From JBOGZD01 sp050697155 (GTDB taxonomy: Bacteria > Actinomycetota > Thermoleophilia > Solirubrobacterales > 70-9): a stretch of DNA of 52,277 bases. The position numbers and the translations under genes are program-made. The notes under the pieces were generated by a model. That model searched no databases. It saw nothing but the letters and a program-made list of their open reading frames with translations, and had not been told where the DNA came from. How positions within the stretch are numbered: position 1 is the stretch's first letter; each line of letters starts with the position of its first letter. The stretch lies in NCBI GenBank assembly GCA_050697155.1, contig JBOGZD010000004.1, forward strand, positions 1 to 52,277, read 5' to 3'. Below are positions 23,835-31,438 of the stretch, one piece after another.

Positions 23835-25004
23835 ATGGCGCTCACCGACCCCTCGAAGCGGCTGGAGGCGATCCCGCCGTACATGTTCGCCGAGCTCGAG
23901 CGGCGGATCGCCGACAAGCAGGCCGCCGGGATCGACGTGATCAGCCTCGGGATCGGCGACCCCGACACGCCCACCTACGCCCCGATCGTCGAGGCGATGC
24001 AGCGAGCGGTCGCCGACCCGAGCACCCACCGCTATCCCTCCAACCGCGGGCGCACGGAGTTCCGCGAGGCGTTCGCCCGCTTCTACGACTCCCGGTTCGA
24101 AGTCGAGCTCGATCCCGAGTCCGAGGTGATCCCCGCGATCGGGGCGAAGGAGTGCATCTACCACCTCTGCTTTGCCTTCTGCGACCCCGGCGACGTCGCC
24201 CTCGCGGCCGACCCCGGCTACCCGGTCTACACCGGCGGCCCGCTGCTCGCCGGGGCCGACGCGGAGCTGATGCCGCTCGTGCCCGAGCGCGGCTTCGTCC
24301 CCGACCTCGACGCGATCGAGCCCGAGGCGCTCGAGCGGGCGCGGCTGCTGTTCGTCAACTACCCCAACAACCCCACCGGGGCGGTGGTCCCCGACGGCTT
24401 CTTCGAGCGCGTGGTCGAGCTCGCCCGCGAGCACCAGGTGCTCGCCGTCCACGACAACGCCTACTCGGAGACGACCTACGACGGGTATGTCGCCCCGAGC
24501 TTCCTCGCCACGCCGGGGGCGAAGGAGGTCGGGGTCGAGGTCTTCTCGCTCTCGAAGGGCTTCAACATGACCGGCTGGCGCTGCGCGGCGATCCTCGGCA
24601 ACCCCGACGCCGTCGCCGCCTATTGGCGGCTGAAGACCAACGTCGACTCCGGGCTGTTCGAGGCGGTCCAGCTCGCCGGCGCGGCGGCGCTCGACGGCCC
24701 CCGCGGCGAGATCGAGCGGATGAATGCGATCTATGCCCGCCGCCGCGACCTCGTCATCGCCGCCCTGCGCGGGATCGGGGTCGAGATCGAGCCGCCGAAG
24801 GCGACGATCTACGTCTGGGCGCCGGTCCCCGAGGGCCACACCTCGGCGTCGTTCTGCGAGCTGGTGCTCGAGCAGGCGGCGGTCGTGATCTCGCCGGGAT
24901 CGATGTACGGCCCCAGCGGCGAGGGCTTCTTCCGGATCTCGCTGACCACGCCCGACGACCGGCTCGCCGAGGCCGTAGACCGCCTGCGCGAGCACCTCGG
25001 CTAA
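23835..25004 (+). CDS. dapL: LL-diaminopimelate aminotransferase (DapL-like)
   Basis: 389-aa class I/II PLP aminotransferase. SLGIGDPDTPT (37-47), VNYPNNPTGA (174-183), the Asp-Tyr pair in HDNAYSETTYDG, and PLP-binding K241 in SLSKGFNMTGWR are clear. Members with this architecture convert tetrahydrodipicolinate directly to LL-DAP, bypassing the succinylase/acetylase branch. The dapF neighbour 13 bp upstream supports this over a general aspartate aminotransferase, though specificity is not proven by sequence. With dapA and dapB it forms a four-enzyme route. Confidence 0.8.
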   Translation: MALTDPSKRLEAIPPYMFAELERRIADKQAAGIDVISLGIGDPDTPTYAPIVEAMQRAVADPSTHRYPSNRGRTEFREAFARFYDSRFEVELDPESEVIPAIGAKECIYHLCFAFCDPGDVALAADPGYPVYTGGPLLAGADAELMPLVPERGFVPDLDAIEPEALERARLLFVNYPNNPTGAVVPDGFFERVVELAREHQVLAVHDNAYSETTYDGYVAPSFLATPGAKEVGVEVFSLSKGFNMTGWRCAAILGNPDAVAAYWRLKTNVDSGLFEAVQLAGAAALDGPRGEIERMNAIYARRRDLVIAALRGIGVEIEPPKATIYVWAPVPEGHTSASFCELVLEQAAVVISPGSMYGPSGEGFFRISLTTPDDRLAEAVDRLREHLG

Positions 25005-25016
25005 AGATTCCGAGGC

Positions 25017-25034
25017 CCTGGGCTGACGCCCAGG
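25017..25034 (+). terminator. Hairpin after the dapL-like gene
   Basis: CCTGGGC-TGAC-GCCCAGG, a perfect 7-bp stem with a 4-nt loop, 12 bp after the stop of the dapL-like gene. No T-run follows, as is common in very GC-rich genomes. It likely ends the long recA-to-dapL run. Confidence 0.5.
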
Positions 25035-25119
25035 CACGATCGGTGTGCGGATCCGCGCAAGCGCCCGGGGAAGGGTGAAACGGTCGGCCGGCGAACGTGT
25101 TAAGAATCGCTCAGCAACC

Positions 25120-25137
25120 GTTCAGCACCGTCTGAAC
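25120..25137. promoter_or_regulatory. Operator-like inverted repeat, copy 1
   Basis: GTTCAG-N6-CTGAAC followed by GAGGCG. It lies 91 bp before the start of the transporter gene. Its centre is 35 bp from that of the second copy, so the two would lie on roughly the same helix face only if the DNA bends. Probably a dimeric regulator site. Confidence 0.5.
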
Positions 25138-25154
25138 GAGGCGTCGCGGAAGCT

Positions 25155-25172
25155 GTTCAGAGCTGTCTGAAC
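25155..25172. promoter_or_regulatory. Operator-like inverted repeat, copy 2
   Basis: GTTCAGA-GCTG-TCTGAAC, a perfect 7-bp-arm palindrome followed by the same GAGGCG as copy 1. It lies 56 bp upstream of the transporter GTG. The cognate regulator is not identified; no regulator gene adjoins. Confidence 0.55.
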
Positions 25173-25227
25173 GAGGCGGGCGGATTCGGGGGATCAAGCC
25201 GGCCCACGAGCGGCCGATGAAACGACT

Positions 25228-26088
25228 GTGACCGAACTCGGGATTGGACTTGCACTCGGCTGCGCCGCGCTGGCGAACGTCAGCATGCTCTGCAAGCACA
25301 GGGGCGCCTGCCACGCCCCGGACGTGAGCATGCGCAGCCCGCTCACGAGCGCGGCCGCGCTGTTCCGCTCGCGCTGGTGGACGATCGGGTTCGCGGTCGC
25401 CGCCGTCGCCTGGGTCCTCCACGTCGCGGCGATCGCGGTCGCGCCGCTGTCGCTGGTCCAGGCCGTGATCGCGGGCGGCATCGTGATGCTCGGCTTCCCT
25501 GCCGAGCGCTACTTCGGCCACACCCTCAGCCGTCGCGAGTGGCTCGGCCTCGGCCTCGCGGCCTTCGGCCTCGCCTTCCTCGCAGTCACGGTTCCCCACG
25601 GCGCCGATGCTCCCGGCTACTCGATTGGCGGCTTGGTCGCCTTCGAGTCGGCGATGATCGGCGCCGGCTTCTGCCTGCTCATCTCCGGGGCGATCGGCGA
25701 CGGACGCGCCGAGCATGGACTCATGCTCGGGGCCGCATCCGGCCTTTTGATCGGCGTCGCAAACGTCGCGATCAAGGCGCTGACGGAGACCGCACCCGCG
25801 GAGCTGTTCGGGCTGCTCAGCCCGTGGATCGCAACCGCGGCGATCGCCGGCCTCGGCGCCTTCTTCGCCCTCGCTCGCGGGATGCAGCTCGCCAAGGCGA
25901 TCCCGGTGATCGCCACCGCTTCGGTCGCATCGAACTGCGCCGCGATCCTCGGCGGCGTCATCGTCTTCGGCGACCCGATCGGCTCCGGCGTGGTCGAGGG
26001 CATGGCGCGCGGGCTGGCTTTCGTCGCCGTGATCGCCGCCGCAGCGCTGATGCCGGCCCCCGGCACTCAGCGCGCGGCGACCGCCTGA
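25228..26088 (+). CDS. DMT-superfamily membrane transporter
   Basis: 286 aa with about nine hydrophobic helices spread over the whole length and small Gly/Ala-rich helices, as in EamA/NIPA-type drug-metabolite transporters. A Cys/His-containing first loop (CKHRGACH, residues 22-29) is unusual and could bind metal or be redox-sensitive. GTG 25228 fits the first helix. Two matched operators upstream suggest tight control. It is convergent with the SDR gene, with a 7-bp gap. Substrate unknown. Confidence 0.75.
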   Translation: MTELGIGLALGCAALANVSMLCKHRGACHAPDVSMRSPLTSAAALFRSRWWTIGFAVAAVAWVLHVAAIAVAPLSLVQAVIAGGIVMLGFPAERYFGHTLSRREWLGLGLAAFGLAFLAVTVPHGADAPGYSIGGLVAFESAMIGAGFCLLISGAIGDGRAEHGLMLGAASGLLIGVANVAIKALTETAPAELFGLLSPWIATAAIAGLGAFFALARGMQLAKAIPVIATASVASNCAAILGGVIVFGDPIGSGVVEGMARGLAFVAVIAAAALMPAPGTQRAATA

Positions 26089-26095
26089 GCCCCGT

Positions 26096-27073
26096 CTAGA
26101 GCTTTCCCTCGGCGACCAGCATGTCGCGCAGGCCCTGCTCGAGCCCGCGCGGCGAGTAGCCGAGCTCGACGATCGCGCGGTCGTGCTTGGCCCAGAAGGT
26201 GACCCCGTCGCCTGAGCTGATCAGCTCGCGCATGTTCGGCGGCTGGCCCATCACCTTGCCGATCACGGGGCCCGCCGGGGCGACCAGCTTCAGCATCGCC
26301 GTCGGCACCGTGCCGCGCGGGCGCTTGCGGCCGGCGACGTCGGCGAGCGTCGTGATCAGCTCGCGCATCGTCGTGATCTGGCCGCCGAGGTTGTAGGACT
26401 CGCCGGGCTTGCCCTTGTCGAGCGCGAGCAGGATCCCCTCGGCGGCGTCCTCGACATGGACCATGTTGAACCCGAGGTCGGGGAAGACGAGCAGCGGCAT
26501 CCGCCCGGCGAGGAAGTCGTTCATCTGCTTGCCGACGGCCGAATGGTCGTCGGGCCCGTAGACGCCGCCCGGCTGGACGATCACGCACGGCAGGCCTTCG
26601 GCGATCAGCCGCCTGGCCACCTTGTGGGCCTCGTACTTCGTCTCCTCGTAGCAGGAGGTAAAGGCGGTGCCCGGGTGCTCGTAGGTCTCGTCGACCACCT
26701 GGCCGCGGGTGTTGCCGTAGGCGGCGATCGTCGAGATGTAGACCACCTTCGGCGTCTTGGCCTCGAGCGCCGCGCGCAGCACGCGCTCGGTGCCGAGCAC
26801 GTTCGTCTCAAACATCCGCCGGCGCTCTGACTTCGGGATTCCGACCTCATAGACAGCGGCGCCGTGGATCGCTGCGTCGCAGCCCTCCAGTCCGGCGCGA
26901 ATGGCCGCCTCGCTATCGAGATCGCCGGTGATCAGCTCGCACCCGAGCTCGCCCAGGGCTTGGGCCTTGTCGGGGCTTCGAACCAGGGCGTTGACCGCGT
27001 CGCCGCGCTCGCGCAGCTTGCGGGCGACCTGACCGCCGATGAACCCCGTGCCCCCAGTGACGAAGACCCTCAT
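26096..27073 (-). CDS. NAD-dependent epimerase/dehydratase (extended SDR)
   Basis: 325 aa. The N-terminal Rossmann motif TGGTGFIGG (6-14) is followed by GDLDS, HGAAVYEVG, and the active-site Tyr-Lys pair YEETK (142-146), with a Ser/Thr in YISTIAAYG. The overall pattern is closest to dihydroflavonol-reductase-like/atypical extended SDRs; sugar or lipid intermediates are possible substrates. The start is ATG 27073. A longer frame to 27241 runs through the divergent gene and was not used. Only 22 bp separate its start from that of the GH114-like gene. Confidence 0.85.
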   Translation of the reverse strand: MRVFVTGGTGFIGGQVARKLRERGDAVNALVRSPDKAQALGELGCELITGDLDSEAAIRAGLEGCDAAIHGAAVYEVGIPKSERRRMFETNVLGTERVLRAALEAKTPKVVYISTIAAYGNTRGQVVDETYEHPGTAFTSCYEETKYEAHKVARRLIAEGLPCVIVQPGGVYGPDDHSAVGKQMNDFLAGRMPLLVFPDLGFNMVHVEDAAEGILLALDKGKPGESYNLGGQITTMRELITTLADVAGRKRPRGTVPTAMLKLVAPAGPVIGKVMGQPPNMRELISSGDGVTFWAKHDRAIVELGYSPRGLEQGLRDMLVAEGKL

Positions 27074-27095
27074 CGTGGACTGCAAGCCTATTCGC

Positions 27096-28004
27096 ATGCG
27101 ATCGAGCGTGCGCCCGTCCGCCCGGCTCGGGACCCTCGTCGCGGTCGCCGCGATCGCGGCCGGGACGATCGCCTTCGCCGCCGCGCCCGAGGGCGGTGGC
27201 GCGGGCGAGCAGCCGCGCAGCTTCGCCTTCGCGATCGGCAACGGGATGCTCGCCGGCGGCGCACCGGAGGTCGCCGAGCGACTGGGCGAATTCGACCTCG
27301 TCGTCGTCGACGGCGAGCTGGCGCGGGTCGAGGAGGTCGAGGCGCTGCGCGGCCGGGGCGCGATCGTGCTCGCCTACCTCAGCGTCGGAACGATCGAGGA
27401 GTGGCGCTCCTGGTACGGGCGGCTCAAACGCTTCCGCCTCCGCGCCTGGCAGGACTGGAAGGACGAGTGGTTCGCCGACGTCTCGCTAGGCAAGCTGCGC
27501 CACGCCCTCGCACGGCGGATCGCGCCCGAGATCCTCGCCAAGGGCTTCGACGGGCTCTTCCTGGACAACGTCGACATGATCGAGACCCGCAATCACCGCG
27601 CCCAGCGGCCCGGGATGCGAAAGCTCGTGCGGGCGCTGGCAGAGCTCGTCCACGCCGACGAGCGGCTGCTGTTCGCCCAGAACGGCGCCTGGGGCCTGCG
27701 CCGGCTGGGGCTCGTCGACGCGCTCGACGGCTGGAACCGCGAGGACGTCACCTGGACCTTCGACTTCGACCGCCGCCGCTACGTGCGCAACCCCGAGCGC
27801 AGGACCCGTGCCGCCCTGGCCGAGCTGCGCCGGATGGCCGAGCTCGGCAAGCTGGTCACCGCCACCGACTACACCCGGGCCCGGGACCTGGCAGCGCGCG
27901 ACGAGGCGGTCGCCAACGCGTGCTCTGCGGGCGCGCTGCCGTACGTGAGCGACATCGGGCTCACGGCGCGCAGGCTGCCTCGACCGCCGCTTGCTTGTCC
28001 CTGA
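27096..28004 (+). CDS. Secreted GH114-like glycoside hydrolase (TIM barrel)
   Basis: 302 aa. The basic N-terminus MRSSVRPSARLG followed by an Ala/Val-rich core and an AFAAAP cleavage region forms a signal peptide (residues 1-30). The mature part has YLSVGTIEEWRSWY, KGFDGLFLDNVDMIE and LLFAQNG blocks typical of the endo-alpha-1,4-polygalactosaminidase/TM1410 group, with candidate acidic catalytic residues in FLDNVD. It likely acts on an exopolysaccharide or cell-surface glycan. In-frame GTG 27075 is an alternative start. hflX follows 19 bp later. Confidence 0.8.
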   Translation: MRSSVRPSARLGTLVAVAAIAAGTIAFAAAPEGGGAGEQPRSFAFAIGNGMLAGGAPEVAERLGEFDLVVVDGELARVEEVEALRGRGAIVLAYLSVGTIEEWRSWYGRLKRFRLRAWQDWKDEWFADVSLGKLRHALARRIAPEILAKGFDGLFLDNVDMIETRNHRAQRPGMRKLVRALAELVHADERLLFAQNGAWGLRRLGLVDALDGWNREDVTWTFDFDRRRYVRNPERRTRAALAELRRMAELGKLVTATDYTRARDLAARDEAVANACSAGALPYVSDIGLTARRLPRPPLACP

Positions 28005-28023
28005 GGCGACCTACACTTGGTCC

Positions 28024-29361
28024 ATGGCCCGCGACGCTTCGATCGACAACGGCGGCGGAGTCCGCAACCGGCGAGCGCGCCAGCGGGCGCTGGCGATCGG
28101 GGCGATGCCGCGCGCGGACGGCGAGGACCCGCTCGCAGAGCTCAAGGAGCTGCTGCGGACCGCCGGCGTCGCGACCGCGGGAGAGCTGGTCCAGGTGCGT
28201 GTGGAGCCCGACCCCGACCGCTACCTCGGTCGCGGGAAGCTGGCCGAGCTCAAGCAGGCGCTGGCACGCCACGATGCCAACCTGGTCGCCTGCGACGACG
28301 AGCTCGCCCCGCGCCAGGAGCGCAACCTCGAGGCCGCGCTCGACGTCCCGGTGATCGATCGCACCGCGATCATCCTCGACGTCTTCGCCGACCATGCGCA
28401 CAGCGCCGAGGGGAAGCTCCAGGTCGAGCTCGCCCAGCTCGAGTACAACCTCGCGCGCATGCGTGGCCTGTGGACCCATCTCGAGCGGCTCGGCGCCGGC
28501 AGGATGGACGGCGGGATCGGCACCAGGGGCCCGGGCGAGAGCCAGATCGAGACCGACCGCCGGCTCGCCCGCGACCGGATCGCCACCCTGCGCCGCCGGC
28601 TCGAGCGCCTGGAGCGAAACCGCGGCGTGATGCGCGCCCGCCGCGAGGCCGCAAGCGTGCCGACGGTCGCGATCGCCGGCTACACCAACGCCGGCAAGTC
28701 GACGCTGCTCAACGCGCTTACGGGCGCCGGCGTCGGGGTGGGGGAGAGGCTCTTCCACACCCTCGACCCGACCACCCGCGCCTACGAGCACAACGGGCGC
28801 CGCTACCTGGTCACCGACACAGTCGGCTTCATCCGCAAGCTTCCGCATCAGCTGGTCGAGGCGTTCAAGGCGACGCTCGAGGAGACCCGGCTCGCCGACC
28901 TGGTCCTGCACGTCGTCGACGCGTCGGAGCCCGAGCCGGCGCGCCGCGAGGCGATCGCCGCGGTCGACGTGGCGCTCGAGGAGATCGGCGCGAGCGACGC
29001 CCCCCGGCTGCTGGTCTACAACAAGCTCGACCTGCTCGACGACGAGGGCCGCAGCGGCCTGCTCGTCGGCCACGCCGACGCCGTCGGCGTCTCGGCGCAG
29101 ACCGGGGAGGGGCTGGAGGAGCTGCGCGACGCCGTCGAGTCGGCCTTCGAGGCGACCCTGCGCCCCCTCGAGCTCCTGCTCCCGTACTCGGAGGGAGCCC
29201 GGCTCTCGGAGCTCCATGCGATCGCGGGCGGGATCGAGCGCACCGATCGCGCCGAGGGCGTGCTCGTCCGCGCCAGGGTGCCGGCTGGCGTCGCCCACCG
29301 GTTCGCCGAGTTTGCGGTCAATGGGGTGTCCGGACAGGACGGAGGCCCCGGAGCCGGCTGA
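28024..29361 (+). CDS. hflX: GTPase HflX
   Basis: 445-aa ribosome-associated GTPase involved in rescue and splitting of stalled ribosomes. The N-terminal HflX domain (about 35-150) ends in GIGTRGPGESQIETDRR. The G domain starts with G1 GYTNAGKST near 219, followed by G3 DTVGFIRKLP and G4 NKLD. ATG 28024 is chosen over an upstream TTG because it lies after the preceding stop and matches family length. Confidence 0.95.
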   Translation: MARDASIDNGGGVRNRRARQRALAIGAMPRADGEDPLAELKELLRTAGVATAGELVQVRVEPDPDRYLGRGKLAELKQALARHDANLVACDDELAPRQERNLEAALDVPVIDRTAIILDVFADHAHSAEGKLQVELAQLEYNLARMRGLWTHLERLGAGRMDGGIGTRGPGESQIETDRRLARDRIATLRRRLERLERNRGVMRARREAASVPTVAIAGYTNAGKSTLLNALTGAGVGVGERLFHTLDPTTRAYEHNGRRYLVTDTVGFIRKLPHQLVEAFKATLEETRLADLVLHVVDASEPEPARREAIAAVDVALEEIGASDAPRLLVYNKLDLLDDEGRSGLLVGHADAVGVSAQTGEGLEELRDAVESAFEATLRPLELLLPYSEGARLSELHAIAGGIERTDRAEGVLVRARVPAGVAHRFAEFAVNGVSGQDGGPGAG

Positions 29362-29382
29362 GTCCGCCGGTACGCTGGCGCC

Positions 29383-29814
29383 GTGGAGCTTGGGTTCCGG
29401 CGCCTGCGCGACGACGCCGTGCTGCCGAGCCGCGCCCACGACGGCGACGCCGGCCTGGACCTGCACGCGGTCGAGCCCGCCCGCCTCGGCCCCGGGGAGC
29501 GAGCGGGCGTCGGCACCGGGCTCGCGGTCCAGATCCCGCCCGGGCACGCCGGGCTGGTGCTGCCGCGCTCGGGGCTCGCCGCCCGCCACGGGATCGCGCT
29601 GGTCAACGCGCCGGGCCTGATCGACGCCGGCTACCGCGGCGAGATCCGGGTGCTGCTGCTGAACACCGACCGCGAGGTGGCGTTCGAGATCGTGCCTGGG
29701 GACCGGATCGCGCAGCTCTTGGTGACGCCGCTCGCCCACGCGGAGCCCGTAGAGGTTGAGAAGCTCGAAACGACGGCACGTGGGGGAGGCGGGTTCGGCT
29801 CTTCGGGCCGCTGA
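29383..29814 (+). CDS. dut: Deoxyuridine 5'-triphosphate nucleotidohydrolase
   Basis: 143-aa trimeric dUTPase that removes dUTP and supplies dUMP for thymidylate. The five family motifs are visible: HDGDAGLDLHA, PRSGLAARHGI, GLIDAGYRGEI, GDRIAQLLV and the C-terminal GGGGFGSSGR arm that closes over the active site. GTG start 21 bp after hflX. Confidence 0.96.
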   Translation: MELGFRRLRDDAVLPSRAHDGDAGLDLHAVEPARLGPGERAGVGTGLAVQIPPGHAGLVLPRSGLAARHGIALVNAPGLIDAGYRGEIRVLLLNTDREVAFEIVPGDRIAQLLVTPLAHAEPVEVEKLETTARGGGGFGSSGR

Positions 29815-29846
29815 GGTCGGCTGTCCTCCGCACGCTCGGGCCGGCT

Positions 29847-29885
29847 GTCCTGCCTAAGTGGTCGTATAGACCCCCAGGGCAGGAC
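29847..29885. terminator. Inverted repeat between convergent dut and gatD
   Basis: GTCCTGCC/GGCAGGAC, a perfect 8-bp stem with a 23-nt loop, in the 114-bp gap between two convergent operons. The sequence CGGCTGTCCT also occurs twice in direct orientation (29818-29827 and 29842-29851). It probably terminates transcription from both sides. Confidence 0.4.
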
Positions 29886-29928
29886 GGTCCCGGCACTCGG
29901 CCGAGCCCGTCCCCCTACATGCCCGTTC

Positions 29929-30666
29929 TCACCGCAGCTTCGCCGCGGCCCGGGCATTCGCGTGCGCCGCAGCCTCGAGCGCGTCGTCGAGAGGTTCGAG
30001 CACCGGCGGCGACCCCTCCCGCCGAGCGAGCGCCACAGCGATCAGATGATCCGCCAGCCAGGCGTTCTTCGGCAGCAGCGGGCCGTGGATGTAGGTGCCG
30101 ATCAGGTTGCCGCGCCGGACGCCCTCGCCGCCGTCACGGCCGTTGTTGCCGAACCCCTTGATCACCCGCCCCAGCGCCCGGACGCCGGCGCCGAGGTAGG
30201 TGCGCCCGCCGTGGTTCTCGAACCCCGCCAGCTCGCGCGGGCGGTCGCCGAGCTCGACCTCGATCGCCACGTTGCCGATCAGCCGCGGGCCTGGCTCGCG
30301 CACCGTCTCGAGGTCGACCAGCCCCAGGCCTGGGATCCGCTCCTCGCCGAGCTGGTAGCTGTGGCCGAGGAGCTGATAGCCGCCGCAGACCGCGAGCGCC
30401 GCCGCGCCGCCGTCGAGCGCCGCCGCGATCGCGTCGCGCTTGGTGCGCAGCATGTCCTCGGCAACCAGGCGCTGGTCTCGGTCCTGGCCGCCGCCGATGT
30501 AGATCAGGTCGTGCCCGAGCGGGTCGATCGGCTCCCCGAGGCCGGCGCCGGCGTACGCGAACCCGATCCCGCGCCACTCGCAGCGCCGGCGCAGGAAGAT
30601 GACGTTGCCGCGGTCGGCGTAGATGTTCATCTGGTCGGGGTAGAGGGCGAGCAGCCGCAGCTCCAT
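29929..30666 (-). CDS. gatD: Lipid II isoglutaminyl synthase, glutaminase subunit GatD
   Basis: 245-aa class I glutamine amidotransferase. The nucleophile is C94 in LAVCGGYQLLGH and the catalytic His is H194 in GTYIHGPLLPKN. GGGQDRDQ near 58-65 and FENHGGRTYLG are GatD-specific. With MurT it amidates the alpha-carboxyl of D-Glu in lipid II. Unusually a methyltransferase gene, not murT, is directly upstream (1-bp gap). Confidence 0.93.
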   Translation of the reverse strand: MELRLLALYPDQMNIYADRGNVIFLRRRCEWRGIGFAYAGAGLGEPIDPLGHDLIYIGGGQDRDQRLVAEDMLRTKRDAIAAALDGGAAALAVCGGYQLLGHSYQLGEERIPGLGLVDLETVREPGPRLIGNVAIEVELGDRPRELAGFENHGGRTYLGAGVRALGRVIKGFGNNGRDGGEGVRRGNLIGTYIHGPLLPKNAWLADHLIAVALARREGSPPVLEPLDDALEAAAHANARAAAKLR

Positions 30667-30667
30667 C

Positions 30668-31438
30668 TCAGCCGCCGCCTCGCTCGGCTGACTCGAGGAC
30701 GAGCACGGTCGAGCCGACGTGGTCGGCGGTGGCCGCGATCTCGACGCGCTCGCGCTCGGCGAGGCGTGCTCGCCGCGCCTCCGCGGCGACCGTGTCCGGG
30801 TCGAGCAGGTCGAGCCGGGCGACGTCGAGCTCCTCGCTCAGCTCGCCGTCGGGTGCGACCACCTGGCGCAGGCGCCTGACCTCGATCGCGCCGTCCACTT
30901 CGCAGATCTGGAGCGGCAGGCTCGAGTAGACCCAGCCGCCGACCTCGCGCACGTCGGGGGTCGGCGGCGTGTCGCCGCCGGCCGCCGCGGGGATGTCGGG
31001 GGGGAGGAGGGCGAGCGCGAGCGTCCCGCCGGGGGCGAGATGGCGCCGCGCGCAGCCGAGCATCGCCCGCCGGCCGTGTGCACCGCGGAGCAGGTGGACG
31101 AGCTGCATCGGCGCGAGCACCAACGCGAAGCGGCGCCCGAGCTCGAACGAGCGAGCGTCGGCGTCGAGCGCCTCGACCGCGGTCCCCACGGCGGCGGCGC
31201 GGTTGCGCAGCTCGGCGAGCAGCTCGGGGCGCACGTCGACGCCGGTGACCTCGTGGCCGGCGCGGGCGAGGTCGAGCGCCACCCGGCCGGCGCCGCAGCC
31301 GAGCTCGAGCACCGGTCCCCCGGCCTCGCCGGCGAGCTGGCGCCAGAGCGCGAGGTCGGCGGCGTACCCGCCGCACTCGACCTCGTGCCAGATCACGCTC
31401 AGCGGTCCTCCGGCGGCGATCTCCGCGTTCTGCCTCAC
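30668..31438 (-). CDS. Class I SAM-dependent methyltransferase in the murT-gatD operon
   Basis: 256 aa. Motif I VLELGCGAGRVALDLA (about 38-53), an acidic loop GVDVRPE, and LAPMQLVHLL after motif II show a Rossmann methyltransferase. GTG 31438 overlaps the murT TGA (GTGA), and its stop lies 1 bp before the gatD ATG, so all three are coupled. It does not resemble known peptidoglycan enzymes, and its substrate is unknown. The position suggests a cell-wall or lipid-II-linked role, or a lineage-specific insertion. Confidence 0.85.
   Translation of the reverse strand: MRQNAEIAAGGPLSVIWHEVECGGYAADLALWRQLAGEAGGPVLELGCGAGRVALDLARAGHEVTGVDVRPELLAELRNRAAAVGTAVEALDADARSFELGRRFALVLAPMQLVHLLRGAHGRRAMLGCARRHLAPGGTLALALLPPDIPAAAGGDTPPTPDVREVGGWVYSSLPLQICEVDGAIEVRRLRQVVAPDGELSEELDVARLDLLDPDTVAAEARRARLAERERVEIAATADHVGSTVLVLESAERGGG

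Noticed and set aside
25120..25178. Possible mini CRISPR array
   Set aside because: Only two repeat units with a 35-bp period, palindromic arms of operator type and no cas genes.
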